Below, in pieces: positions 38,801-47,658 of a stretch of 64,000 bases of DNA. Made by a program: the position numbers and the translations under genes. Each line of letters starts with the position of its first letter. The first letter of the stretch is position 1. The notes below the pieces were generated by a model that saw only the letters and a program-made list of their open reading frames with translations, did not search any database and was not told where the DNA came from. Source of the stretch: Nipponacmea schrenckii (taxonomy: Eukaryota > Mollusca > Gastropoda > Lottiidae); the NCBI GenBank assembly GCA_030562195.1, contig JAUJPP010000006.1:620001-684000 (forward strand). The letters run 5' to 3'.

Positions 38801-40215
38801 TCCCAAATTGATTGAAGATGTGTTGTTAAAACTAATCTAATCTGTATATTCTAGTACCTGAGTGAAAAAGATTATGTATCAAAGAAAACACAAGATATTT
38901 TAGTTTTAGAGCAAACCTTGCAACTACTCAAAAAGGTAAATAAATAGAAATTATTTATAATTTTTATAGCATGTTTACATCTAAAGAACAAAATATGGGT
39001 TTTTGTTCAAGATAACTTGTGACACTCTAAATTACATGTATGTGGACTCTCTGAAAGATATCAAGTTGACTAGTTAGTTATAAAATGGCATCATATAAGC
39101 AGAAAGAAATCAAGGGGATGAACGTACTCAGTTACAAAACTATGTGGACTCTCTGAAAGATGTCAAGTTGCTATCATATTACATTAAAATTTGGATTTAT
39201 TTAAGTTTTGGTGAAACTATAACTATATTTAATCATTCAATGGCATATTAGAAACACAACAATTATTATACATAGATACATCTAGAATATTTATTATTTA
39301 TAAATTTATATTTTTTTCAGACTCATGAGAAAAACGTCAGCGAGAAAAGGAGAATATTAAAAGATTTGAATAAAACGATACGAACTAAAGAATCGTCCAA
39401 TCAAGGTTTAGATAATCAGCTGACTGACATCAATGTATCAGTGAATGAACGTAAACACATTGATGATGTTAACGGTTGGTTTCATTTATAGATATTACAT
39501 ACAGATCAGTTACCTCCCTTAGCTATACGGATGATCTTTAGGGCATTCAGTCAATCAATCTGTTTTTTCCATAATTTATGCAGGTGAAAGACACATGCAG
39601 ATCAGTTACCTTCTTTCACTTGAGTGGGGTCTGTGGAGCATCCAATCAATCAATTGTTTTTACCTAACTATACAGGTGAATGAAAAGGGTTTAGTTAGAT
39701 GGACTCCAGGATCTATGTGATACACATTGTGCATATTAAATATCCCTCAAAAATTAGGAGAAATCCAAGGAATTTTAAAAGGGTAGAACTCCATTTTAGG
39801 ACATTTGCCCATTAAAATACAGAACTATAGCAGGTACAGAGGGGAAGGCTGTTAGGGTACACACTATTGTAATACATGGATTTATAAAACAACTCCATTT
39901 CATTGGCCTAATATAATACAGAACAATGGAACATATAAACATTGCATTTCTTTGGCACAAATGTCAAGATATATAAACTCCATGTTATTGGCCATGTTGG
40001 ATTTAAAAACCGAAGGATATAAAACTCATTGATTTATATTTCCAGCTGAAAGAAGATTAGATACAGGAGCCGACAAGAGATATAAAGAAATAGTTCAGAG
40101 GAGAAAATTAGTTGATTTAGCCAAGGCACAGGCTCAAGAAGTGGCAGTTTTACGTGCGGAAGTGGAACGGTTAAGAATGAGAACTTTCCCAGCCTTGGTT
40201 CAGGTTGAACATTGA
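14853..40215 (+). CDS. CFAP43: Cilia- and flagella-associated protein 43 (WD-repeat/coiled coil, 40 exons, complete)
   Basis: Axonemal protein (formerly WDR96) that with CFAP44 forms the tether of inner dynein arm f; needed for ciliary and sperm motility. Exons: 14853-14881, 15815-16065, 16216-16309, 16974-17141, 17639-17900, 19651-19783, 20493-20575, 20841-20972, 21527-21643, 21945-22025, 22404-22552, 23220-23323, 23998-24141, 24872-25056, 25467-25616, 26168-26295, 26591-26765, 27291-27401, 27655-27732, 28145-28270, 28686-28790, 29235-29351, 29882-29929, 30490-30534, 32739-32903, 33466-33672, 34013-34183, 34597-34725, 35223-35342, 35543-35650, 35944-36119, 36238-36463, 36814-36926, 37484-37643, 38096-38169, 38448-38538, 38721-38768, 38855-38935, 39321-39474, 40046-40215. 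All are GT-AG and all phases join, totalling 5,208 nt (1,735 aa). The N-terminal ~740 residues form WD-type propellers ([46 protein letters not shown]); the rest is charged coiled coil ([20 protein letters not shown]). N-terminal motifs and the end [14 protein letters not shown] point to CFAP43 rather than its paralogue CFAP44. Small exons 23-24 (Ser/Thr-rich linker) are the least certain. Confidence 0.93.
15755..15814 (+). mobile_element. SINE-like family 1 tail at CFAP43 exon 2 acceptor
   Basis: The tail signature AGAGTAGGACGTAAAACTCA plus TTTCATTTGATG runs into the acceptor TATTTTTAG at 15814. Only the 3' tail is preserved. Confidence 0.55.
17990..19485. repeat. 15-bp minisatellite, about 98 copies, in CFAP43 intron 5
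   Basis: Unit CTCACTAGACAGTTG. The first 400 bases mix GTTA and GTTG variants of GACAGTT; after about 18410 the variant GACTGTTG dominates, with a recurring CTCGTCTGTTGCTCATTAG block at about 18827, 19127 and 19320 marking a higher-order repeat. The period is a multiple of three without stops, so long open frames arise on both strands; they are not genes. Confidence 0.97.
20720..20840 (+). mobile_element. SINE-like family 1, 3' part, at CFAP43 exon 8 acceptor
   Basis: 'aatttccctcattgcacact', 'gcatggcattgttcattagg', then the tail 'gaagagaaggacataaaact' and 'ccatttatttcattttctat' leading directly into the acceptor TTACAG at 20840. Confidence 0.7.
21715..21925 (+). repeat. About 64-bp tandem repeat in CFAP43 intron 9
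   Basis: Three to four units with AGAAATGTAGTATATAATA, AGAAGTAGTATATCTATATA and TCTTGTGTTTAGAAA. The AGTATATCTATATATCTTGT segment is shared with the 10009 and 49365 arrays, but the GATGA/hairpin part is missing. Confidence 0.8.
23440..23670 (-). mobile_element. SINE-like family 2, reverse, fragmented
   Basis: Contains 'atctgctggtagacaggatc', 'gttgttatcattgtaaaat'-type and 'gaccacgttg...gaggtttgtccaagaacc' segments that match reverse family 2, apparently in two overlapping pieces. Lies in CFAP43 intron 12. Confidence 0.5.
23790..23885 (+). repeat. Single copy of the TTGATAA-hairpin-GAAACGTTG repeat family
   Basis: TTGATAACACTGTCTGTATG, AGCATGTAAAACGTTGAG, TAAATATCAGAAATAGTATA. Same unit as 10520-10615 and 49365-49555; here the GAAAC core has mutated to AAAAC. 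Confidence 0.75.
24195..24415 (+). mobile_element. SINE-like family 1, 5' part with tRNA-like boxes
   Basis: GGCTAGACTCTAGCTCACTA is A-box-like, and AAGGTTCAATCCTGG about 35 bases on is a B-box-like GGTTCAANCC. The family body follows ('tcagtgatgcaggttggaag', 'ataaaccaaggctccatgtg'). This copy best shows that family 1 is tRNA-derived. Confidence 0.7.
25085..25390 (+). mobile_element. SINE-like family 1, nearly full body and tail
   Basis: From 'gagatgaactttctgatttt' through 'tttccccttgtcagtgatgc', 'acaataaacccagaccctgt', 'ctggacggtttgaaattgc', 'atttctctcgttg' to the tail 'agagtaggacgtaaaactcc' and 'atttatttcat'. About 75 bases before CFAP43 exon 15. Confidence 0.75.
25840..26105 (+). mobile_element. 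SINE-like family 2, fullest copy
   Basis: 'ttttacaaggataacaattt', 'ggatcctttctaccagctag', 'tacccattatttacagctgg', 'gacttattcaaggtcatctg', then a tRNA-like end which on the minus strand reads 'gggattagagcgttgg' (A-box-like) and 'gtgagttctaatctcg' (B-box-like). So the head is on the minus strand. Confidence 0.65.
26880..27205 (-). mobile_element. SINE-like family 1, full length, reverse orientation
   Basis: Read on the minus strand: GAGCCACGGTGGCTCGGTCA with GTTGGATGCTTTCTAGCA as tRNA-like head, then 'aaccctgtcagtgaggcagg', 'caatgggctaattaaaa'-type body, 'cattgcacatggcattgttc' region and the tail 'ataacactctgttcattcc'. Lies in CFAP43 intron 17. Confidence 0.65.
28285..28560 (+). mobile_element. 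SINE-like family 1 copy with several internal deletions
   Basis: 'gttgagatgaactttaggat', 'ttccccctgtcagcgatgca', 'gaggccccgtg', 'aatttcctcattgcacctgc' and the tail 'agagtaggatgtaaaactcc'. In CFAP43 intron 20. Confidence 0.7.
28806..29080. repeat. 11-bp minisatellite in CFAP43 intron 21
   Basis: Alternating units TCTTTGTAATT and TCTTTGTGATG, about 24 copies with a short interruption near 28875. Confidence 0.95.
29420..29695 (+). mobile_element. SINE-like family 2 copy
   Basis: 'gtctaccagctggtccatgg', 'ccagattatatgtacccata', 'gatgacctgtttgaggtcac' and a reversed tRNA-like end 'tcaatgctctaacaaactgg'. In CFAP43 intron 22. Confidence 0.65.
30265..30335 (+). mobile_element. SINE-like family 2 fragment
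   Basis: 'gaataacaactgaaatttac', 'gtctaccagctggtccttgg', 'tcaaaactcatggtattgat'. Only the 5' part of the family consensus is present. Confidence 0.55.
30902..31595. repeat. 18-bp minisatellite in CFAP43 intron 24
   Basis: Unit GTTCTAGATGTACCATTG with variants GTGCCATTT and TTGCCATTG, about 38 copies, with a duplicated higher-order block containing 'gattatcatttttctagatg' at about 31312 and 31548. Long open frames on both strands are a consequence of the period. Confidence 0.96.
31625..31740 (+). mobile_element. SINE-like family 1 fragment
   Basis: 'ggattttcaacctggtttcc', 'cttagtgatgcaggtctgaa', 'ggactgacatggaaaaaggg', 'gttgtttggatggga'. Middle of the family only. Confidence 0.6.
33115..33410. 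mobile_element. Palindromic MITE-like element in CFAP43 intron 25
   Basis: Left arm 'tatgtgtatcactgatagca', 'ccattctaattttcaat', 'atggttcctggaattacact'; right arm 'agtggaattacaggaacca' ... 'agaagacctctttacaatct'. The arms are inverted copies around a central part with 'agtgacatcatcatagta'. Confidence 0.75.
34840..35185. mobile_element. Palindromic MITE-like element in CFAP43 intron 28
   Basis: Left inner arm 'aatcagtcgtctgttgttac' and 'agtgacatcactattgcaaa'; right arm 'gcaatagtgatgtaatgctt', 'ggaattgcaggaaccacagt', 'cgtctgattgataattgtta', 'ccagtgtcccaggga', ending in 'aaaatctctttacaatcgtt'. An extra 80-base segment interrupts the right arm. Confidence 0.75.
36520..36775. repeat. (TTTG/TTTA)n microsatellite in CFAP43 intron 32
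   Basis: About 250 bases of TTTA then TTTG tetranucleotides, close to the acceptor of exon 33, so it forms part of a very long pyrimidine/T-rich stretch on the sense strand. Confidence 0.97.
37070..37440 (+). mobile_element. Degenerate SINE-like family 2 fragments
   Basis: 'ggatcctatctaccatctgg', 'ttcttggcccagcatc' and two diverged repeats of 'cattgatcctt(t/c)cttgatt' with 'ttgattgaaattt' between 37200 and 37430. Weak similarity only. Confidence 0.4.
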
Positions 40216-40262
40216 CAAACCAGTCAACAAATCATAGGTTTATAGTGCAACACACAAATATA

Positions 40263-40810
40263 CAACTTTACATTATCTCGTCAGTTTATATGACCGGTTT
40301 TAATATACACCACAACGTTTCTACAATTTACATTTCGTCGTCAGTTTATATGGTATACTAACTATTTATTACCTTGAGTTATTAATAATACACAATGTTT
40401 ATATGGTATACTGGGTTTTATTATACAAAATGTTTCTATATTATCATCATCAGTTTATATGATATACTACTCCTGAGTTTTATTGTGTACACCGTTTCTA
40501 CAATTTACATTGTCATCATTAGGTGATATGAGGAAATGTTATACAAAAAATGAACAATAGCAATAATTAATTGTACAAATAAACCCAAGAGAAGTATACT
40601 ATATTAACTGATGATGGCAATGTAAATTGTAGAAACGGTGTATACAATATAACCCCAAGAGAAGTATACTATATTAACTGATGATGGCAATGTAAATTGT
40701 AGAAACGGTGTATACAATATAACCCGGAAGTAGTATACTTTATAAACTGATGGTAAAAATGAAAATTCTATAAATGTATTCAGGAGTAGTATACTATAAA
40801 ACTGTTCTCT
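40263..40810. repeat. Head-to-head tandem arrays with hammerhead-like hairpin cores
   Basis: Four minus-strand units (cores near 40277, 40317-40344, 40432-40453 and 40495-40525) face two to three plus-strand units (cores 40608-40636 and 40678-40706, 70-bp period). On its own strand a core reads CTGA(T/C)GA, a hairpin such as GGCAAT-GTAA-ATTGTA, then GAAACGGTG or GAAACGTTG, and GTATAC occurs twice per unit. Directly downstream of the CFAP43 stop codon, so it may be in its 3' UTR; AATAAA at 40578 lies inside it. Confidence 0.85.
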
Positions 40811-41129
40811 ATTATTTAACGTGATTTCTGCTGTAAATGTCGCTTAAGGATAATAACAGAAAACTGTCCTGGTACAATAGAGTGGGCGAATAATACATAA
40901 TTACCCAGTCTCTTAAGATATACAGATCTAGAATAACAGGATGTAAATTCATAATTGATTCATTAATGTTTTAGTTTAAACTTCTCTTCTGAATGACGGT
41001 GACCCAAATTGTTATGAAATTTAAGAGATTGTGCCGCCTTTGTATGTTTGTGGTATCTAGGTCTTTGCGATAGTGATGCCAAGAATTTAAGACCTAACCT
41101 TCAATTATGTCATTTAGACAGACGCTTTA

Positions 41130-41425
41130 AAGATATTGTAAGGAGGTTTTGTAGATTGTTCTTGTGTAATGCGAACACTAGTATCAACGATTTTCTTCAC
41201 CGTTCCAATTTAAAATCAGACGTCTGTGGTTTTTTACCACTTCACTAATGCGTTTTGTTAAGCCATTTTCATAACGTTACTTTGCGGTAGTGACGTAACA
41301 CTTTTAGTTAGAGAAGAATTACAGGAACAACAGACGTCTGATTGAAAATTAGAATGTTGCTAATTGATGCCATCAATGTCCCTGATACATATAAAGTGAT
41401 TGGAAAATCTCTTTACGGCTAAATG
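41130..41425. mobile_element. Palindromic MITE-like element, best-preserved copy
   Basis: CAGACGTCTG occurs in both arms (41217-41226 and 41331-41340) with inverted flanks. The right arm continues 'attgaaaattagaatgttgc', 'taattgatgccatcaatgtc', 'cctgatacatata' and ends 'aaaatctctttacgg'; the left arm begins 'gtaaggaggtttt'. The centre has inverted 'cataacgtta' and 'gtgacgtaac' segments. Confidence 0.8.
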
Positions 41426-43635
41426 TAGACAGACACATCCAGCTTCTTGTAATCACCGTAGTTTCACAGAAATAATTTCAAGTAAAATAAAGACTTTTAC
41501 TAGAATGATCTAAACAAATATACAGCTTGGTTTCTCCTTAATTATTATTTTATTGAGAATTGTTTATATTTAATTTTTATAACACATTCCACCACTGTGA
41601 TATTTCAACGACTGGTAAATAAAGCCATGTTTAATTTTTAACTGAAATTCTACTAAACACTTTCACTGGTTGCCCCACAAGTTGCCTCTTGATAATACCC
41701 GCGTATTCTAGTCACCTCGTCGGTCTACTGTCACGGGAGCTAGGGTTGTGGCTCTGTTCATGGTTGGCAATGAAGAGAAAGTGCAACGAAAGGAAATTAG
41801 GGGGAGGATTGGTTACTCTGTAACTCCTCCGTGATCCAATGATGCTTTCTAAAAGAGCACTTTCATTGAACAGCAACCTTTAGCCCAAATACGACAGTAC
41901 TTAAAATGCAGTTCAATATAAGGGGCTATATGGGGTATTTTAAACAAGGATATAATATCAAATGAAACTAAAAGGGATCTAGGTATCAAAATGTAGACAA
42001 AATTTAAAAATGGGATTGGATCATGATCCTGAGAGACCGAGGAGATATTGAACAAAAACTGTGTATTCAGCAGCACTAGCTCTATCATGACAGTCCCTGT
42101 CGGGCCATCTGTAATTAAAAATAATTAAACAAGAAATGGACGCAGTTCGGTATAAAGTTTCGTGTTTTGCCTTTAAACGTTTCAAAGCAGCTGTGACTCG
42201 GTCAGTTGGACAGTTGATCACCCCTGCACTACCTATAGGTTGTCAAGGATAAATATTTGTATATTAAATGACCATGTATCAGTATAATACAATAATTGAA
42301 TGATGTTCCGTAATTTAGAGTATCTAAGCAGTTCATAAGATACTAATTCAAAAAAACCAAAGCTAAGCACTGACACAGTCAGTATGAGCGAGCCTGAAAA
42401 AACGTCTGGCATCAATCAAAATGGAAATACTTAACACGGATACAAGATCGAGTTATCTGATTCCATATAGAAAGACCTTCGGACTAAAAAGACATAAACT
42501 AGATTCAATATGACAGTTTCAGCAGGGGCTTTCATACAATCAGCTACGTTCCGAAATCCAAAGTGTGTCGAGGAGGGATCATTCGTTTAGACACTCCCCT
42601 TATTAGCCTGGGGATGAAAGATGTAGGCTAAATATTGACAAAGGTCATGTTTTCTCACCCCAGATTTCCATTGCAGTAGTGTAAAAGGAGTGGAATGAAC
42701 AAGTGAGTTTCCTTTCCTCATTAAACACTGCTTGACACCTAACATCTTCATGAGCGGAAAGGGAACACAAATCTAGGACTTAAAAACCTCTTTCATTCAG
42801 GCCCTAAAGAGCAAACTGTGTTAAATTCCAAATTGTGCGTTCCCTTTAATATACAATGTATATCTATATTTGTATTCTATTGCAATAATCACGGGCCTTT
42901 AATTAATATATATTTACCTGTGTATATATAATAGAAAATTGTCAAACAAAACATCATATTGTTCAGAAATACGTTTAACAGTTCAATAAAAACCTTCTTT
43001 CATTGATAGGTTAACCCTTTCATTGTCGAGTTGTACAAGTCGTTTGGTTGCTATTCAATCGAACTGTATTGAAGGCTGACAATGGTTTACGTTGGTTGGT
43101 AACAACTTTATATCTGCACAACACCAAACAAAATGGACGATTTGTTAGGATTTTCGTAACATTATTTCATCAAATGAGTTATTACGTGGACTACATTACC
43201 CTAGCATCGCCAGAAAAGTGTGAAATATTCCTGGAACGTTTGCAAGTATGATCTCCAAGACGATTTTAAAATTTTAGTGAAAGGAATTCTTCGATAAGGC
43301 AGGTCTTGTCTAGAAATTTAAAACGGGATCTATTCTGTAAACCTGGTCGACAGCTAAACTCATCTCTAACATTCTAAGGAATATCTTTATAGAAAGCCAT
43401 TGAGCCAGTGTTTGGTGTTATTTAACTGTGCTTTGTAATTTCAAATATTTTTGGATGTACTGTTTTATAATTTGGACTAAGTCAATGATATTTCCATTGT
43501 AATTTTGGTTTTATACTCACAAGGAACAAGTTTAAAGTCATAACAACGACATAGTAACGTCACTTAAGTGAGCGGGTGATAGTACATAATGGATTTGTAA
43601 TTTGACTCAACACAAATAAATAGGAAACTTTAAAA
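41426..43635. other. Intergenic sequence, no gene recognised
   Basis: Short open frames at 41849-42415 (minus) and 43048-43251 (plus) show no recognisable domain. The last few hundred bases are presumably promoter and 5' UTR of the gene at 43636; I see no decisive TATA box. Confidence 0.5.
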
Positions 43636-44646
43636 ATGGCCTACAACTCTCTACTGCCGCCCGATCTTCAACCGGTTTATCAACAGCATTACGGAGAAGG
43701 CGTGGGTGGGGCTGCCTCCTATGTAACACCCTTAGACCCCCTCACTGCCTCCCAGATGACTTACCACCATGAGGGTGTGTTCCCGTTCGAAGACTCCATC
43801 CCAGTAGGAGGCTTTGACAGCCAGCCGGTCATGGGACACTACAACCCACAACCATATGCACCGCAGATTTACCATTCTATGGTCGGAAAATATCCTCCAC
43901 CGTATAAATCCATGCCAATCCTGCCTCCGATCGCTCCAGCCAATCCACACGTTCCTGTACGGATTGAAAGCTCTCCAGCAGTACTCCAAGGTGGGTCATA
44001 CACGATTGATGGAACGCTGGTTTACGGGGATTTCATTCCAACGAACGAATACGTCGGACTGTTTGACACGCTGCCAGTTAACTTACGAACGGAGTTACGT
44101 GAAACGTACGGTGTGTATCCGAGAACGGATGTTAAAATCGTTGTCAATGATGGACGATATCATCTGTACGCAACCCCAACCATTCGTAACGGTGTGTCCG
44201 TTGAACATTTACCTCCAGTAATCCGACCACGTTTCCATCATCTACCCATGCCAGTGCGTCGGGGTGTTGGATTTCCTCGTCCTCTGACCGGACTCAGTGA
44301 AGCATTTGGATCCGTCAATCTGTCCAGAGCGTCTAATTATCACCGAGTGTACCGCAGTTCCTCTCCAGTGATACGTGTTAGTCCGTCTCCGCCTTTACCA
44401 CTAGCTCCGATCAGGGAACGTGTTGTGGTGCGTCGCAGTCCGTCGCCATTAGTCGTTGAAGAAGTACCTCTTACGCCACAACCACCCCGTATGTATGCCA
44501 ATTATGTCCGAACAACGCGATTAGCTCCGAGTCCACGACGTGTACGCTACAGATCTCCGACTCGTTATACGGAGAGAAATCTACGGCGTGGTTATTTCGA
44601 ATCGGATGGACGGGTTGATATGATAAGAGAGTTATTTCACCCTTGA
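43636..44646 (+). CDS. Intronless proline/tyrosine/arginine-rich protein, not recognised (336 aa)
   Basis: A single uninterrupted frame from ATG to TGA. Residues 1-130 are Pro/Tyr/Gln-rich (LPPDLQPVYQQHYGEGVGG, PILPPIAPANPHVPV). Residues about 130-200 look like a folded core (GDFIPTNEYVGLFDTLPVNL, RTELRETYGVYPRTDVKIVV). The C-terminal third is basic with SP/RSP motifs (RSSSPVIRVSPSPPLPLAP, RRSPSPLVVEEVP, RVRYRSPTRYTERNLRRGYF), possible phosphorylation sites. No signal peptide, no membrane segment, hardly any cysteine. Codon use is far more CG-rich than the surrounding DNA, which supports a real, constrained frame. AATAAA at 45997-46002 would give a long 3' UTR containing the 74-bp minisatellite. 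I do not recognise the family; a lineage-specific protein or an intronless retrocopy are both possible. Confidence 0.85.
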   Translation: MAYNSLLPPDLQPVYQQHYGEGVGGAASYVTPLDPLTASQMTYHHEGVFPFEDSIPVGGFDSQPVMGHYNPQPYAPQIYHSMVGKYPPPYKSMPILPPIAPANPHVPVRIESSPAVLQGGSYTIDGTLVYGDFIPTNEYVGLFDTLPVNLRTELRETYGVYPRTDVKIVVNDGRYHLYATPTIRNGVSVEHLPPVIRPRFHHLPMPVRRGVGFPRPLTGLSEAFGSVNLSRASNYHRVYRSSSPVIRVSPSPPLPLAPIRERVVVRRSPSPLVVEEVPLTPQPPRMYANYVRTTRLAPSPRRVRYRSPTRYTERNLRRGYFESDGRVDMIRELFHP

Positions 44647-44889
44647 CCCCGACCTATTAGTTAGACTGTTATAAACTATTTAAAAACATAATTTATGAAA
44701 CGAGTATAATTTTATTACTTGCCGAGTCTGTAGTGAATGGCTTATTTATTAATTGTGAGATATTCATGGACATTATTTATAAATAAGAGTCTAGTGCTGT
44801 TACTTGCCGAGTCTGTGGTGATACATGATGGTATGTCAACCCAAAGTGAAATATATATGAACAATATTTATAAAAATCTAGACTGTTTA

Positions 44890-45745
44890 TGGAAACAGTA
44901 GTCCATACTCTAGGTTATATTCTAAAGAAATGTTTTACTGTTGTCTGTTTATAAATTACAACAGAACTCTGGATAGCCACACCAGACATCACCTAACACT
45001 GGATTATATTCTAGAGAGTGGTACACTGTTGTACTATTGTCTGTTTATAGAAACACCAGACATCACCTAACTCTGGGTTATATTCTAGAGAGTGGTCCAC
45101 TGTTGTACTATTGTCTGTTTATAGAAACACCAGACATCACCTAACTCTGGGTTATATTCTAGAGAGTGGTTCACTGCTGTACTATTGTCTGTTTATAGAA
45201 ACACCAGACATCACCTAACTTTGGGTTATATTCTAGAGAGTGGTACACTGCTGTACTATTGTCTGTTTATAGAAACATTAGACAACACCTAACTCTAGGT
45301 TATATTCTAGAGAGTGGTCCACTGTTGTACTATTGTCTGTTTATAGAAACACCAGACATCACCTAACTTGGGTTATATTCTAGAGAGTGGTTCACTGTTG
45401 TACTATTGTCTGTTAATAGAAATATCAGACATCACCTAACTTGGGTTATATTCTAGGAGTGGTCCACTTTGTACTATTGTCTGTTTATAGAAACACCAGA
45501 CATCACCTAACTTTGGGTTATGTTCTAGAGAAGGTTCACTGCTGTACTACTGTCTGTTTATAGAAACATCAGACATCACCTAAAACTGGGTTATATTCTA
45601 GAGAGTGGTTCATTGCTGTACTATTGTCTGTTTATAGAAACACCAGACATCACCTAACACTGGGTTATAATCTAGAGAGTGGTACACTGTTGTACTATTG
45701 TCTGTTATAGAAACACCAGACATCACCTAACTCTGAGAGCAATTT
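44890..45745. repeat. 74-bp minisatellite, about 11 copies
   Basis: Exact 74-bp spacing between CTGTTTATAGAAACACCAGA at 45041 and 45115; later units carry small deletions. Each unit includes CATCACCTAACTCTGGGTTA, TATTCTAGAGAGTGGT and ACTGTTGTACTATTGT. It follows the 43636 gene and is probably in its 3' UTR. Confidence 0.95.
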
Positions 45746-46002
45746 AACTTTGAGGTAAATTTGTCAGAGCAACGACAAAGGCCTAGTCTTTCGATTTTCG
45801 TGCATCACGGGTCTCTGTTTATCGTCCCTTCCTAACTATCAAACGCTTTTTCTATGTTAGTTCTTCCTACCTGTTTCACTTGTTTTTAAAAAAAAGCGTG
45901 TTTAGATATGTATGTGTACGCTCAAAAATGTATTATCTGTGATATTTGTATATTTGTCTATATTGTGATATAAAGAACTTATATGGATTTTAATATAATA
46001 AA

Positions 46003-46729
46003 ATATGTTTATTTTGTTTATAAAATTGTATATCGTATATCGTGTCGCATTTCATGGAGCTTAAAGTGATACTGTGTCTTTAGTTCTTAAGAATGGTCAA
46101 TATGAGTATATATTCATCAGTGAACTTACCTGGTGTCAAAAAATTACGCTATGTTATATAGATAAACAATTGTTATTCTTAAGGGCTTATACCAAATGTT
46201 AGTTGTTCCATTGCTAATGTTATGTCTAGTTTGCTAATCGCTCGCTTCCTTTTGACAATCCTATTCTGAATTACAATACCTGTGAGCAGCGTGTTTTCTT
46301 CCATAAAATTGCTGAAGAAAAAAACAAAAAATTGGAAAAAATTTCAGCTCATTCTTGGCTATTGTCCCGAATATATTCTCATTTTAATCATTTGATATAT
46401 CTGTTATTTAAAATTATAAATATTAAATAACGGTACACTTCGACCAGGTGAATATTTAAGTTTGACATTTAAATTCCACCGACCACAGTTCAACTCAGTT
46501 CTCTTATTATTATTTATAACACGCAGTTCATATTTATCAGTGATATACTACAATTATATCGACAATTCATTTTTAATATCCTGACTACGATGGCTACCTT
46601 TCTTCTTACACGACAAAACCGTTGTAAAAGCAGCGATGTGATTGGATTGTACATTAGCCGGTACAGCTAATCAGAATCCCCGACTGAAAGCTATACATAT
46701 TTCAGCAGGTGTTATCAAATTCTATTGCA
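46003..46729. other. No gene recognised
   Basis: AT-rich intergenic sequence. It contains a piece 'agttcttaagaatggtcaat' with 'atgagtatatattcatcagt' and 'gaacttacctggtgtcaaaa' that recurs near 48400 and, diverged, 35440 and 54600, so it is another low-copy dispersed repeat. Confidence 0.5.
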
Positions 46730-46870
46730 ATATAGCGTACAATGTAGCGTACAATATAGCATACAATATAGCGTACAATATAGCGTACAATATAGCGCAC
46801 AATATAGCGCACAATATAGCGCACAATATAGCGTACAATATAGCGTACAATATAGCGTACAATCCAATCG
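46730..46870. repeat. 12-bp minisatellite
   Basis: About 11 units of GCGTACAATATA with variants GCGCACAATATA and GCATACAATATA. Open frames over it on both strands are artefacts. Confidence 0.95.
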
Positions 46871-47281
46871 AACAGCTACAAAATTATGTGAAACCACTTC
46901 AACATAATGTTAGGCATAAACATAATGTTGAAATGTGGCTTATATTTAAATACCCAAATGTGCCAGTTGATTTCAAGGTATAAGACGTGTTTCGTTTATC
47001 GTGAAGATGAAGACTGGCAAAACTGTACAAACTACAATACCGGTACGCATCTGATTCTCTGATACGTTCTTACGGTTAAAATTCAGAAAGCATCATGCTA
47101 TTGTACCAGAACACTCTAGAAACATTTATCTGTATCGGAAGCAATTTGATGTGAACTTTGAATGACAAAAAACAGAAAAAAAACAGTAGAGGAAGAAGCC
47201 CAATATGACGTCTGTGATAATTCTTCGTGAAGATATACATCTAACCTTTAGTTGGTGGTTATATATAATTAGTTTGTGGTG

Positions 47282-47288
47282 TATAAAA
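47282..47288 (+). promoter_or_regulatory. Possible TATA box of the secreted cysteine-rich gene
   Basis: TATAAAA in the context GTGTATAAAACCCC, about 370 bases before the start codon at 47659. If used, the MITE copy at 47368-47612 lies in the 5' UTR. Confidence 0.4.
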
Positions 47289-47367
47289 CCCCGCCGTCAA
47301 CCAGATCTTATTTAACGTATTATATAGATCGCGTGCCTTCTCTCGTCAGATCCAGTGATAGATTTTT

Positions 47368-47612
47368 AAAGGAATTGCAAAGAGGTATTTTATGTGTATC
47401 AGGGACAATGTTCTCATCGAATTCAATCAGACGTCTGTGGTGCTTGCAACTCCACTATATCTCAGCATTTTATGACGTGGATGACGTAAGTGGAATTGCA
47501 GGAACTTAAGATTTCTTGAATTTTGAAAATGGTGGGAATTGGAATGGTGCAGATTAACGCTACCAGTGTTCCCGATACACACAATATTTAAAAACCTGTT
47601 TACAGTCGCTTT
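47368..47612. mobile_element. Palindromic MITE-like element
   Basis: 'gcaaagaggtattttatgtg', 'tatcagggacaatgttct', CAGACGTCTG at 47428-47437, then 'gtggaattgcaggaac' and 'gtgttcccgatacacacaa' with 'aaacctgtttaca' as the inverted arm. The centre contains 'tatgacgtggatgacgtaag', two CRE-like TGACGT cores. Confidence 0.8.
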
Positions 47613-47658
47613 AAATTCTTTCTAGCCCTGAGATCTAAATAGGCGGTGAATCAACATT

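Noticed and set aside
41048..41248. 66-codon plus-strand frame
   Set aside because: Largely overlaps the palindromic MITE copy; no domain.
43732..44221. Overlapping frames inside the 43636 gene
   Set aside because: Shorter shadows in other frames of the 336-residue reading frame.
44890..45745. Spaced repeats resembling a CRISPR array
   Set aside because: The 74-bp period is contiguous repeat with no unique spacers, in a eukaryotic genome.
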